Assembly (NCBI RefSeq): GCF_001634365.1
Contig: NZ_CP014579.1
Coordinates: 2,232,001 to 2,296,000 of the forward strand
Direction of reading: 5' to 3'
DNA from: Paraburkholderia phytofirmans OLGA172
Lineage (GTDB): Bacteria; Pseudomonadota; Gammaproteobacteria; Burkholderiales; Burkholderiaceae
Length of the DNA: 64,000 nt
Shown here: piece by piece, positions 47,695 to 56,440 of the stretch
Position numbering within the stretch: the first letter of the stretch is position 1
How the letters are laid out: each line of letters begins with the position of its first letter
Position numbers and translations under genes: made by a program
The notes under the pieces: generated by a model
The model's database searches: none
What the model was told of the DNA's origin: nothing
What the model saw: the letters and a program-made list of their open reading frames with translations, nothing else

Positions 47695-49524
47695 TCAAGC
47701 AGCAAAAGACGAACGCGTCTCAACCTGCCGGAGGCCCAACGCTCCATGAGACACAACGCCCGCCCCGATCGGCGGCCGGTGCGACCGTGTGGCGGCTTGC
47801 AGGTTCCTCGGTTTCCCGCCGGCTATTGCATTCAACAGTCGTATGCTCACGTCCGACACCGACTCAGCGTGATTCTCGGCCAAGTTCCACGCCGAAAGCA
47901 CCAAACGCGCGTATTGCCGCAATTCCGACCAAAGGCCAAGTCCGAAGAAAAACGGGGTGGCCGCGATGACCAATTCGGCGGCCACGCGCCGGTCGGCACG
48001 TGACGACTCGATGAGATGAAACGCAGCACGTACGTCGTCGAGACGCAAACGAAAATTCTCGAGCGCACCCCGGTCGCACTCAACGCTCAAATTTCCCAAC
48101 GCGCAGTAAACTTTCGCGTTCACAAAGGACAGAAAGCGATGTTCGATCTCCGGATGTTCCCCGTTGTCCGCCAATCTCTGCAGGGCATACGCGCGGCAGG
48201 TTTCAAGGAGCCTGTACTGCACCGCGCCCAGTTGTGTCTCGGCAACCAAGAGTGACTTCTCAGACAAAGCGCAGATCGCGTCCACCACGTCGTCTCTGCT
48301 GCAGCCTTCTCCTGCTGCGATGGCGATAGCCCCGTCAATCTCAAACAACGATGGGAACACACTTACTCGCCGCAATACCGTTCGCTGCTGGTCGGAGAGA
48401 AGGTCGTAGCTCCAATCGAACGTCGCCCTGAGCGTTTGGTGCTGAGGCAACGCGGTTCTATAGCCCCCGGTCAAGATATGGAATCGGTCGTCGAGACTGG
48501 CCGCTAATTCGCGTATGCCCAGCGTTGCCGCGCGCGAAGCGGCTAGCTCAATTGCGAGTGGCATCCCATCGAGCCTGCGGCAGATCACCGCCGCGAGCGC
48601 AATGCTTCCCTCGTCGGACGCAAACTCGCCATCGACCGATCGCGCGCGACCAAGAAACAGCTGCACTGCACTCTTTTCAGATGCATCGAGGCAATCCTGC
48701 TCGCGCAAAGGCACTTCTAATGCCGCGACTCTGTAAACGTGTTCGCCAGGGATTTTCAACGGCTCGCGACTTGTCACTATCACCTTGCAGCCCGGAACTG
48801 CTGCCAAGATCGCAGCTACGACATCCGTCGCAGCCTGAATGACGTGCTCACAGTTGTCCAGCACAAGTAGCGTCTGCTTGTCGAGTAAAGAGGCCACGAC
48901 ACGCTCAAGTGGCGAGCAGTCGCTGGCGCCATCCGGATCTAGCACGTCGGCTACTGCACACGCGACGTACTGGGATGCGGTAACCCGCGAGAGTTCGACA
49001 ACCCAGACACCGTTCGCAAACCGGCCCGTAACCTGTCGACCAGCCTCTATTGCGAGACGCGTCTTGCCAATGCCGCCCGGTCCAACGAGGCTAACGAGCG
49101 ATGCTCTTTCGCTGGCTTCGACCACTTCTGCGATTGCGGCGCCCCGCCCGTAAAGTAGAGAACTCGCTAGTGGAATGTTCGTGTTAGCCGGCGGCCGATG
49201 CACACTTACCCCGGCGTCCTCAGACGACGAACTAGATTGTCCCAATGCGAGTCGATAACCTCGGCCGGGGACGGCAATCAGAAGATGGGACGACGCGCCA
49301 AGCATCCTTCTGATCGCGCAAATATGCACGTGTAAATTATTTTCCTCGACCACAGTTTGTGGCCAGACACGACGCATTATTTCGTGCTTCGATACGAGCT
49401 CTCCACCCGCCGTTGCCAGCAGTTCAAGGATGTCAAAGGCTCGGGAACCAAGCTTGACCGGTTTCTTGCCTACAAGTACACGACGCTCGTCCTGTAGTAT
49501 CTCGACGTCACGAATGATCATCAT
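47695..49524 (-). CDS. winged-helix/NB-ARC ATPase transcriptional regulator, probably C-terminally truncated
   Basis: 609 residues. An OmpR-type winged helix (residues ~1-95: KLGSRAFDILELLATAGGEL, NNLHVHICAIRRMLGASSHL, IAVPGRGYRLA) is followed by an NB-ARC/AAA ATPase with Walker A LVGPGGIGKTRLAIEAG and Walker B TLLVLDNCEHVI, then GLPLAIELAA-like DGMPLAIELAASRAATLGIR. Family members usually run to 900 or more residues with TPR repeats. Here the last ~45 residues (after VSIRLLNAIAG) look unlike the family, so the C-terminal sensor part is probably lost. Target unknown. Confidence 0.82.
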   Translation of the reverse strand: MMIIRDVEILQDERRVLVGKKPVKLGSRAFDILELLATAGGELVSKHEIMRRVWPQTVVEENNLHVHICAIRRMLGASSHLLIAVPGRGYRLALGQSSSSSEDAGVSVHRPPANTNIPLASSLLYGRGAAIAEVVEASERASLVSLVGPGGIGKTRLAIEAGRQVTGRFANGVWVVELSRVTASQYVACAVADVLDPDGASDCSPLERVVASLLDKQTLLVLDNCEHVIQAATDVVAAILAAVPGCKVIVTSREPLKIPGEHVYRVAALEVPLREQDCLDASEKSAVQLFLGRARSVDGEFASDEGSIALAAVICRRLDGMPLAIELAASRAATLGIRELAASLDDRFHILTGGYRTALPQHQTLRATFDWSYDLLSDQQRTVLRRVSVFPSLFEIDGAIAIAAGEGCSRDDVVDAICALSEKSLLVAETQLGAVQYRLLETCRAYALQRLADNGEHPEIEHRFLSFVNAKVYCALGNLSVECDRGALENFRLRLDDVRAAFHLIESSRADRRVAAELVIAATPFFFGLGLWSELRQYARLVLSAWNLAENHAESVSDVSIRLLNAIAGGKPRNLQAATRSHRPPIGAGVVSHGALGLRQVETRSSFAA

Positions 49525-49789
49525 GATGTGCTCCCTTACCAGTAATACTCGCCGTCATCGACCTATGTTTTCGACAAATTCCAACGTTTGTCCAGAGCGT
49601 TACCCCTCTCGCCTCGCCTTAGGTTTCCGGGTCAATTAATGATCACCCGCTGGTATCGAAACCCCAAGTTAATATCTGTGAAAAGAAACAAAGTCAGATC
49701 TTTTTGGGAAGTTTGAAATCACCAGCGATCGAATTGGCTAGCCAGGATTGATAGCGACAGTTCACCTATTCCCAGTGCATCCAAGGTTC

Positions 49790-49960
49790 GCAACTTCTAT
49801 AGTCGTTGTACTTGGCGGGCCGCTTGGTGGATTGTTCGCCGCTGATTTCCTCTATCGGAATGGCTGCTCACGTCTTAGAGGCGCAAACAGGATGCGAAAC
49901 TGGCGTCATCACACACCGGTCGTCTCAACATGCACAAATGTGGCCATACAGATTGTCTTC
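49790..49960 (+). pseudogene. FAD monooxygenase N-terminal fragment
   Basis: Encodes IVVVLGGPLGGLFAADFLYR, equivalent to the Rossmann motif IIVGGSLGGLFAANLLTRNG of the 28425 monooxygenase. After NGC a frame change is needed to continue as HVLE...GVITH, matching ER...GAGIVTHPEL. Similarity ends about 49960. It is the N-terminal portion missing from the 11796 copy, but nothing shows that they come from the same gene. Confidence 0.68.
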
Positions 49961-50211
49961 GCAAGGCAAACGATCGCCCTGCTGAAGGGACGGCGCGAAC
50001 GCCCGCCGCCAAGGGCACCTCTGGCACTCGGCGCGAGAGTGGCAGACGTTCAGTCAACTTCTGACCGCGACCGGCAATGATGCCCCGCCGCAGCGGCCCA
50101 CACGAGTAGGCATTTGAAGTCGCCGGGCGGTGGCAGTCGGTCCGGCACGCGAATCTTCACTATGTAGGCGAGGCTTACGGAACTCACCGCGTCTCGCCGC
50201 GTGGCGTTTTT

Positions 50212-50793
50212 TTGGCACAATCCGTGCTCGCAACCACGGCACCGTTCGTGCAAACCATCTTCGACGCGCTCAGGACCATCTTTGCCGAAGGCCGGGTAGG
50301 TCGGCGACCCGCGCGGAACGCCGCCACCCCGGCGGACCGGCTAGCAGCGTTGGTAGAAGAATGTCGCGCGCTAGTAAGTGCTGAGGCGCAGCGCAAGGCC
50401 GCCCAGTCCCGCCGGGACGTCATCCTTCAGGGGTTGGCCAAGCTTGGATACGAAGTCCATGAGGGCATGACAACTGCCTGGGCGAAAGATGGACGGGTTG
50501 TCCTGCGAAAGCCGTCGCTGCCTGGCTATGGCGTCGAGGTCAGTGGTCAGGCAGAAACGAGTCGCCTGCAGGTTCGTGCGGTTGCCCTGAGCGGAAATCG
50601 CGACGTCAACCGGGACAAGGATGTCGAAAAAATCTGGTGCGGCGAATTCTCGCGGCTTCAGCAGCTCGTCGCTGAGGATGGAAACAACCTTCTCATTGAG
50701 CGGGCTAGGGGCGCCGGACAGGTACCACTTAAGCTGGTTGGCGACGCAGGCCAATTGACCGAATCGCCTGCAGTCAAGCGCACCATGAACTGA
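50212..50793 (+). CDS. conserved hypothetical protein, possibly 5'-truncated
   Basis: Up to 193 residues from a TTG at 50212; a true start is uncertain. The body looks well conserved: RLAALVEECRALVSAEAQRK, RRDVILQGLAKLGYEVHEGM, TTAWAKDGRVVLRKPSLPGY, KIWCGEFSRLQQLVAEDGNN, LLIERARGAGQVPLKLV. I recall this as the C-terminal module of longer uncharacterised proteins, so this may be a 3' fragment. Overlaps the C-terminal run of the minus-strand DUF3892 frame; only one of the two can be correct there, and this one looks more protein-like. Confidence 0.55.
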   Translation: MAQSVLATTAPFVQTIFDALRTIFAEGRVGRRPARNAATPADRLAALVEECRALVSAEAQRKAAQSRRDVILQGLAKLGYEVHEGMTTAWAKDGRVVLRKPSLPGYGVEVSGQAETSRLQVRAVALSGNRDVNRDKDVEKIWCGEFSRLQQLVAEDGNNLLIERARGAGQVPLKLVGDAGQLTESPAVKRTMN

Positions 50794-51264
50794 GAACTGA
50801 AGAGCCGGTTGATGCTTCCACGAATCCACGAAGCGCGTCCAGATTGCTATTCCAGTATCTCCATCATCTCGAGTAATCTGGTTGCGAAGCGTCCGCAGCT
50901 TCCAGTGATTCGAAGGGTACGAGACGACCTTGCGGATGCCCGCGCACGAGCGTGACGGGCGTTCGTCAGCAAATCTGGACGGCCGATACCAAAGCCCAGA
51001 TCCACAGGCCGGCAGCGCAAGTAGGTTGTCGGTGTAGCGCCCATCTGCACGCGTGCGAAGGTAAGGCGGGATATCGTTCACTAAGCTTATTTCAACTGTA
51101 CCTTGGCGATCGGCTACATAGAGCGAATTTCCGGCGAGCCGAAGGAAATCGACGCCTTGTTGCCGCGTCCAACGAACCCCGTTAGAGAAGCCAATGGTCG
51201 CGATGTGCTGATATGTTCGAACGCCGCCAGTGAGCGTAATGCAGGTTACCTGGTATCGCGGCAT
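50371..51264 (-). CDS. DUF3892-domain protein with run-on C-terminus
   Basis: Start ATG 51264 (MPRYQVTCITLTGGVRTYQH) with GGGGGA upstream. Residues 1-85 match DUF3892: HIATIGFSNGVRWTRQQGVD, FLRLAGNSLYVADRQGTVEI, PPYLRTRADGRYTDNLLALP. Proteins with only this domain normally end near here. The following ~210 residues have no recognisable features and are antisense to 50212-50793, so the natural stop has probably been lost and the real gene may end near 51000. Function of DUF3892 unknown. Confidence 0.55.
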   Translation of the reverse strand: MPRYQVTCITLTGGVRTYQHIATIGFSNGVRWTRQQGVDFLRLAGNSLYVADRQGTVEISLVNDIPPYLRTRADGRYTDNLLALPACGSGLWYRPSRFADERPSRSCAGIRKVVSYPSNHWKLRTLRNQITRDDGDTGIAIWTRFVDSWKHQPALQFSVHGALDCRRFGQLACVANQLKWYLSGAPSPLNEKVVSILSDELLKPREFAAPDFFDILVPVDVAISAQGNRTNLQATRFCLTTDLDAIARQRRLSQDNPSIFRPGSCHALMDFVSKLGQPLKDDVPAGLGGLALRLSTY

Positions 51265-51411
51265 TTTCCCCCGTTTTAAAAGGGTGATTCGACTTAAAAA
51301 ACCAAATTCCATCACTCCATCTCGAGAGAGACGATCCCGGCCGAAAGCAAGCTCCCAGCTCAGGCTGCTGGCAACTCATGCGACGGTACCGCCCCTCCCC
51401 TGATTTCCCGA

Positions 51412-52638
51412 TTAAAACCGATGCGCGATGCCGATCGTGTCGACAACCTGCTGGTTACGTGCAGAAGGAGTCAGCCCCGCGACAGAAGCGACAGCTGCCT
51501 GCCCCAGCGAATTTGTCCCAGAGGCACGCTGGTAAGCGGCGACCATGTAGATGTCCGTTCGCTTGGACAACAGGTAGTGAGCGCCGGCAGTAACCTGCTG
51601 ATAGCGGGCTCCCTGATTGTTTGGCCCGTCGTCCTTGGTGAACGTGTATGCCGCACCCAAAGTCACAGCGGGCGCAACCTGGTAGCCGACGTTTGCTTCG
51701 ACGTTGGTGATAGTCGAACTGCCTGAGTACCCGAACGGATTCGGTCCCGAATTGCCGCCCAACCCGACGAACCTGGTATTCGTGTACACGACTCCAAGCG
51801 TTGCGTGCCCGATTGCGTATGAGCCACCAGCGCCAAAAATCTGTTGCCGATGAGCGGACGCGTAGCCAGCGATGACCGGGTTACGTTGCGCCGTGGTGGC
51901 TGAGCCCAGCGAACCAAGATTGTTTGTGGTTACGCCGCCGGCAGTTGCCGTTGCACCGAACATCGAGATGTTCGGATCGAATGCATCGACAAATGCAACG
52001 CCCAGCCGGACCGGCCCGCCGGTGTAACCTACCCCGACTGACCAGACTTGGTTCTGCGCGAAGTTACCCGAGACTCCGCCCATCGAATACATCGCATCGG
52101 CGGAAACGCCATTCCAGACCGGTGTCGTGTACTTGACTGAGCTATTTTCCCGGTTCGTGCCGCCGATGTTGTCCAGATCGTCCGGATGGGATCCGATATA
52201 GCCGGCCCACTGCGTGATGATTGCGAGCGGCGAGACAAAGTCCCACAGCGAAGAATATTGACGACCGAGCGTCACGCGACCGGTCGAGGCCGAGGACAGG
52301 CCGACAAAAGCTTGTCGTCCGAAAAGCAATCCGCCCTGCCCCAACGTGCCGTTAGCCGCGTTGAACCCGTTTTCCAGGGTGAATATCGCGGACATTCCGC
52401 CACCCAGGTCTTCAACGCCCCGGAAGCCGAAACGGCTGCCGAAGTATGCCGAGGTAGTTCCGTCCAGCATGGAATACTGCTGCTTGCCAGTCAATTGGCC
52501 GCCTGAACGCCCGGTCTGCGCGTTGTTCACAAACACAATGTCGGGATCGATGACCCCGTACAGAGTGACGCTGCTTTGCGCGTACGCCGCATTCATAGAC
52601 AACGCAAGCAGTGCTACCGACGTCCCAAGCTTCTTCAT
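51412..52638 (-). CDS. Porin_4-type outer membrane porin
   Basis: 408 residues from ATG 52638, with GGAGATC upstream; the longer frame to 52677 has no signal. The signal peptide MKKLGTSVALLALSMNAAYA is followed by QSSVTLYGVIDPDIVFVNNA, FGSRFGFRGVEDLGGGMSAI, FTLENGFNAANGTLGQGGLL, FGRQAFVGLSSASTGRVTLG, and the C-terminal DTIGIAHRF with terminal Phe. Intact version of the broken copy at 12894-13660. A candidate TetR operator lies about 280 bases upstream (52921-52940). Confidence 0.95.
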   Translation of the reverse strand: MKKLGTSVALLALSMNAAYAQSSVTLYGVIDPDIVFVNNAQTGRSGGQLTGKQQYSMLDGTTSAYFGSRFGFRGVEDLGGGMSAIFTLENGFNAANGTLGQGGLLFGRQAFVGLSSASTGRVTLGRQYSSLWDFVSPLAIITQWAGYIGSHPDDLDNIGGTNRENSSVKYTTPVWNGVSADAMYSMGGVSGNFAQNQVWSVGVGYTGGPVRLGVAFVDAFDPNISMFGATATAGGVTTNNLGSLGSATTAQRNPVIAGYASAHRQQIFGAGGSYAIGHATLGVVYTNTRFVGLGGNSGPNPFGYSGSSTITNVEANVGYQVAPAVTLGAAYTFTKDDGPNNQGARYQQVTAGAHYLLSKRTDIYMVAAYQRASGTNSLGQAAVASVAGLTPSARNQQVVDTIGIAHRF

Positions 52639-53460
52639 CGCGAGATCTCCTCTTTGACTGGTTGGCCATTGCTGCAAGCAACCGCTGTCGCGGCTGCGGT
52701 CAAGCAGCGTCGTGCCAGTTGTTTTTAAATGTCAACCGAATCCCCAATTCAACGGACGACACAAAGCGCCACGGGAGAGTCGCCCATGGAAAGGAGTCAT
52801 AGTTTCGAAATCGGGGTTTTAAGTTCGGTCCACTACAAAGACAGTGCCGCTGATGAGCAAGCCGTCATGCACGCAGCATGCTAGACGGCCCCCCGGCGGC
52901 ACCCTCGGAAACAACTATAAGTGATCGATTGATAAATCACAATGGAATACGCGCCAGGGTTTCCCGCAGTAACCAAAGTGCGTTGGTTCGTGATGAGACG
53001 TTGAAGCACCGAGATGCGCTGCACGGCCATTGGCATCGCTTCGCCCCGCCGCACGCGCGCGCGCCGTGATCGTCGCCGGCGCAGGCGCAGGCAACCTGAT
53101 TTGAGTGAACTGTGTGTCCAGCGCAAGACGCAGCTGGTAACGCTGATTGCGCGGCGATATGGGGCTAACCGGCGAATTTGTCAGCCATCAAGTTGACGTA
53201 GGACGGCACGAAGGATGAGATATCCACAAATGAGGCTGGTTAATGAATGCAACACTGCATCCCCTCAGCTTCATATAGTCGAACGCCCCATCAGCCGAAG
53301 GTCTTCCGACGCAAAGTAATGCCCGTGATCGACGCCCCCAAAAAATGCTTGATGGTTTTGGAAGGCTTGTGGCAGCCCCAGCCGACTGTCCGATCGAAAT
53401 CGTGCAGTGGCCGGCGGTAGGCTCACGGGCCATAGACGCTGGCACCGGTGACGATGCCGG
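52639..53460. other. 820-bp gene-poor stretch with one operator motif
   Basis: Contains the porin promoter region and the operator-like site at 52921-52940. Short frames on both strands lack motifs. A gene formerly governed by the operator may have been lost here. Confidence 0.45.
52921..52940. promoter_or_regulatory. operator-like palindrome, third copy
   Basis: GTGATCGATTGATAAATCAC has palindromic ends (GTGAT/ATCAC) and the ATCGATTGAT core. One half of the 27888 operator read on the minus strand (GTGATCGGTTGATAAATTG) differs at only a few positions. Confidence 0.6.
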
Positions 53461-53611
53461 CACGACCTAAGGACGTTCGTCAGCGAATGGCGCGGGGACG
53501 TTCTCTACGGGCGGAACGAGGCTGTGGGCGGCAACTACATTCTCGCCTATGCAACAGAGCCTGAAGGTATGCGGTCCATCAGCGACGCCGCTCAATTGAG
53601 GTGGCGGAGCG
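53461..53611 (+). pseudogene. 3' fragment of an unidentified gene at the IS66 flank
   Basis: The frame reads LRTFVSEWRGDVLYGRNEAV, GGNYILAYATEPEGMRSISD and stops at 53611-53616. It looks coding but starts without a start codon. Perhaps the tail of a gene in a nitrogen or purine degradation cluster, given the ureidoglycolate lyase-like remnant on the other side of the IS66; unproven. Confidence 0.4.
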
Positions 53612-53634
53612 CGTGACGCGTGGTAGGAACGCGA

Positions 53635-53840
53635 TCAGCGGAGATTGGCCGGCAGCTTCCAGGGAAGCAGCGCGTCGTAGTCATCGACCGTCTTTGCCAG
53701 AGGCAACCGCTGGAACAGCCAGGTGAGGTAGCGATACGGATCGATTCGATTGGCCTTGCAGGTTTCGACCAATGCATAGAGATTGGCGCTAGCATTCGCG
53801 CCATCGACGGTGTCTGAGAACAACCATGAGCGGCGCCCTA
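53635..53840 (-). pseudogene. tnpC: IS66 tnpC, 3' part (separated by insertion)
   Basis: Encodes GRRSWLFSDTVDGANASANL, YALVETCKANRIDPYRYLTW, LFQRLPLAKTVDDYDALLPW, the standard C-terminus of IS66 TnpC. It is the continuation of 56441-57808, with the serine-recombinase element between. The 68 codons here plus 456 there add up to the usual TnpC length of about 520. Confidence 0.88.
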
Positions 53841-54347
53841 CGCTCAGTTCGCGCTCATTCTGCCCATATCGGGCAGGAAGTTGAAGTCCACTATCGTTGG
53901 CATCCACTGTATGGGCATCACGTCAAGGTTCGGGATATTGAGCAGCGCGGCGGAGGTCAGGTAGTTCACATCGAGGCTGCTGCCGGGGTAGTCAAGATGA
54001 TTGCGGGCTGGATGCTCGATGCCGCTATATGCTCAACCATAGAGCTTGGCGAGCCGAGGGTCACTGTAGCGACGTTAAGCGAGCTGCATCGGTTACTTGC
54101 TGATCGGCATTTGCGAGCAAACTCGCCGGACGATTCCAACATCGTCCGGGAGAAACGCAGTGGACAAACTGTCAAAGGGCACTCCAGCGCGACCGTATTC
54201 GCTCGCGGTAACGCTACGCCAGATGTGCATGAGGTTCGACACCGTCGAGCTTCAGGGGATGAACGAAGTTCAGCGCGTAAAAGCAATCAGCCATCTTGCG
54301 AGCCTGTTGAGGCAGGCCGCCGGCGTCGCCACCGCAAAGGAGTGTGA
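53826..54347 (+). CDS. DUF5372-like small protein of the recombinase element
   Basis: The reading frame contains EVEVHYRWHPLYGHHVKVRD, IEQRGGGQVVHIEAAAGVVK, MIAGWMLDAAICSTIELGEP, RVTVATLSELHRLLADRHLR, resembling DUF5372-type proteins encoded upstream of large serine recombinases. The only in-frame ATG (53826) lies in IS66 sequence before the inferred junction at 53841, so the native start is unclear. The C-terminus after TVKG overlaps the next gene in another frame. Probably an accessory factor of the element; role unknown. Confidence 0.6.
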   Translation: MSGALRSVRAHSAHIGQEVEVHYRWHPLYGHHVKVRDIEQRGGGQVVHIEAAAGVVKMIAGWMLDAAICSTIELGEPRVTVATLSELHRLLADRHLRANSPDDSNIVREKRSGQTVKGHSSATVFARGNATPDVHEVRHRRASGDERSSARKSNQPSCEPVEAGRRRRHRKGV

Positions 54348-54363
54348 CGATGACGAATGTTGA
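54160..54363 (+). CDS. 67-residue accessory protein of the recombinase element
   Basis: GTG start at 54160 with GGGAG seven bases upstream: MDKLSKGTPARPYSLAVTLR, QMCMRFDTVELQGMNEVQRV, KAISHLASLLRQAAG, ending KECDDDEC. Helical, with an acidic tail. Its 3' end overlaps the recombinase start, implying coupling. I recall similar small proteins preceding large serine recombinases in proteobacteria; no function known. Confidence 0.65.
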   Translation: MDKLSKGTPARPYSLAVTLRQMCMRFDTVELQGMNEVQRVKAISHLASLLRQAAGVATAKECDDDEC

Positions 54364-56428
54364 TCGTTTGCCAGCGGACCTGTTGAAGCGCAAGGCAGTG
54401 GTCTACGTGCGGCAGTCGACCCAGGCCCAGGTTCAAACCAACTTGGAAAGCCAACGCCGCCAATATGAACTCGTGAATGAAGCAAAGCGTCGGGGATTTC
54501 GTGATATCGAGATCGTCGATGACGATATGGGACGCTCCGCGAGCGGCACTGTGGCAAGGCCTGGCTTCGATCGCCTGGTGGCATTGCTGTGTGCCGGGCA
54601 AGTCGGAGCTGTCCTGTGCCTGGACGCATCACGTCTTGCGCGCAATGGTCGCGACTGGCACCATCTGCTCGAACTTTGCGGTCTCGTAGAGGCAAGGGTC
54701 ATAGATCTCGATGGCGTGTACGATCCCTGCCGGCCGAACGACCGGCTATTGCTCGGCATGAAGGGCAGCATCAGCGAATTCGAGCTCAACGTGCTTCGAA
54801 TGCGTATGCTCGATGCTGCGCGTGCCAAGGCTGCGCGCGGTGAATTACGTATCAGCGTGCCGATTGGCTACATCTGGCATCGTGATGATGGCTTGGGTCT
54901 TGATCCCAATCAGCGACTGCAGGAAGTGATACGCCTGATCTTTGCTCGCTTTGGAGAGCTGGGTAGTGGGCGACAGGCTTTCCTGTCGTTACGTGCCGAA
55001 CAGGTCCACTTCCCACGCCCGACCGATGGCAGGACGCTGACGCACTTCGACTGGACGCTGATACGTTACCGTAACGTGATCTCGGTGCTCAGGAATCCGT
55101 TCTATGCTGGGGCCTACGCATATGGCAAGAGCGGGAAGCGGACAACGATCGTTGATGGCCGCGCACGCAAGAGCTACAAGCACAGTAAGCCCTTCGAGGA
55201 ATGGGAGATTCTGCTCAAGGAGCACCATGCAGGCTACATCGACTGGGCTGACTTTGAGCGCAATCAGAAGCTGCTTGCCGCTAATGCCTATGGCAAGGCA
55301 GGCGACGTAAAATCTGGGCGTGGTGGACGAGCCCTGCTGGCAGGGCTGCTCGCATGCGCACGCTGCGGACGCCGCCTGTCAGTAGCCTATACTGGACGCA
55401 TACCACGACCCGTCTACCGATGCTTTGGCTTTGATGTGCCGCAGAAGTGCGTAAGCTTCGGCGGCTCTCGCATAGACGCTGCACTCGGAAGAGAGCTGAT
55501 GCGTGTCGTAGAGCCAATGGCGATAGAGGCGGCCGTGCGGGCCGGGCAGATGCATATGGACACCCTCAACGAGCAGCAGCGGATCATCGAACTCGAACTG
55601 CAGCAGGCACGGTACGAAGCCACGCTGGCCGAGCGGCGCTATGCCGCTTGCGATCCCGACAACCGCCTGATTGCCGCGCAATTGGAGAAGAACTGGGAAG
55701 CGGCGTTGTGTCGCGTACAGACCTGCCAGACACACCTGGAGGCAGTGTGCACGCCAACGACAGATGTTGCACCTCCTGACTTCGCGAAGCTTGCCGAGGA
55801 CCTCGATGCGGCCTGGAATGCTCCGGGTGTCACCATGCGCATACGCCAGCAGCTGGTTCGGGCCTTGATCGTCGACATTGTTGCGGACGTGGATGAAACG
55901 GCGCATGAAGTCGTTCTTACGATTCACTGGCAAGGCGGTCAGCACTCACAGCTGCGGATCTGCAAGCCCAGAACGGGTGAACATGAATGCAGCACATCTG
56001 ACGATGCGCTTGCGGTCATCCGCAGCATGGCAACCCGATGGTCCGACCAGGACATCGCTGCATCGCTAAACCGGATGGGAATGCGCACTGGCCAGGGCAA
56101 GACCTGGACCGCGCATCGTGTTGGCTCCATACGGCGCGTACGTGATATCCATGCCTACCGCTCAGCGGAGAAGAATGGGGAGTGGTTGACGATGTTCGAA
56201 GCCGCGAGGCAGCTCGGCGTCACCAGCCATGTCATCCGTCGCCTGATCAAGGATCGGATCCTGCCTGCCGAGCAGGTGATGCCCGATGCGCCGTGGCAGA
56301 TTCGTGCGAGCGATCTGCGCAGTGACGCGGTTACGGCGGCGTTGACGCGCAAACATCGCCCGTGTCGCAACGAGGTCGAAGGACAAATCCCAATGTTTAC
56401 CGAGGTTTCGGAAGGAGGTGCACAATGA
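54350..56428 (+). CDS. large serine recombinase
   Basis: 692 residues from ATG 54350, with AAGGAG seven bases upstream. The resolvase domain has AVVYVRQSTQAQVQTNLESQ (catalytic Ser), DDDMGRSASGTVARPGFDRL and CLDASRLARNGRDWHHLLEL. The recombinase domain includes VISVLRNPFYAGAYAYGK, followed by a zinc ribbon LLACARCGRRLSVAYTG, a long coiled coil (DTLNEQQRIIELELQQARYE) and an unusual C-terminal helix-turn-helix FEAARQLGVTSHVIRRLIKD of MerR/excisionase type. Intact; the likely mobilising enzyme of the 2.6-kb element. Confidence 0.93.
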   Translation: MTNVDRLPADLLKRKAVVYVRQSTQAQVQTNLESQRRQYELVNEAKRRGFRDIEIVDDDMGRSASGTVARPGFDRLVALLCAGQVGAVLCLDASRLARNGRDWHHLLELCGLVEARVIDLDGVYDPCRPNDRLLLGMKGSISEFELNVLRMRMLDAARAKAARGELRISVPIGYIWHRDDGLGLDPNQRLQEVIRLIFARFGELGSGRQAFLSLRAEQVHFPRPTDGRTLTHFDWTLIRYRNVISVLRNPFYAGAYAYGKSGKRTTIVDGRARKSYKHSKPFEEWEILLKEHHAGYIDWADFERNQKLLAANAYGKAGDVKSGRGGRALLAGLLACARCGRRLSVAYTGRIPRPVYRCFGFDVPQKCVSFGGSRIDAALGRELMRVVEPMAIEAAVRAGQMHMDTLNEQQRIIELELQQARYEATLAERRYAACDPDNRLIAAQLEKNWEAALCRVQTCQTHLEAVCTPTTDVAPPDFAKLAEDLDAAWNAPGVTMRIRQQLVRALIVDIVADVDETAHEVVLTIHWQGGQHSQLRICKPRTGEHECSTSDDALAVIRSMATRWSDQDIAASLNRMGMRTGQGKTWTAHRVGSIRRVRDIHAYRSAEKNGEWLTMFEAARQLGVTSHVIRRLIKDRILPAEQVMPDAPWQIRASDLRSDAVTAALTRKHRPCRNEVEGQIPMFTEVSEGGAQ

Positions 56429-56440
56429 ACGGCCCGTCCA

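Larger units (their letters stand above)
53841..56440. mobile_element. three-gene serine-recombinase element inserted in IS66 tnpC
   Basis: Boundaries are inferred from where TnpC coding breaks: ENAIRPF ends at 56441 and GRRSW resumes at about 53840. About 2.6 kb with a DUF5372-like gene, a 67-codon gene and a large serine recombinase, all on the plus strand. No terminal inverted repeat was seen, which is usual for serine recombinase systems. Confidence 0.78.

Noticed and set aside
53188..53463. Minus-strand 91-codon frame left of IS66
   Set aside because: No motifs and no ribosome site; composition fits noncoding DNA.
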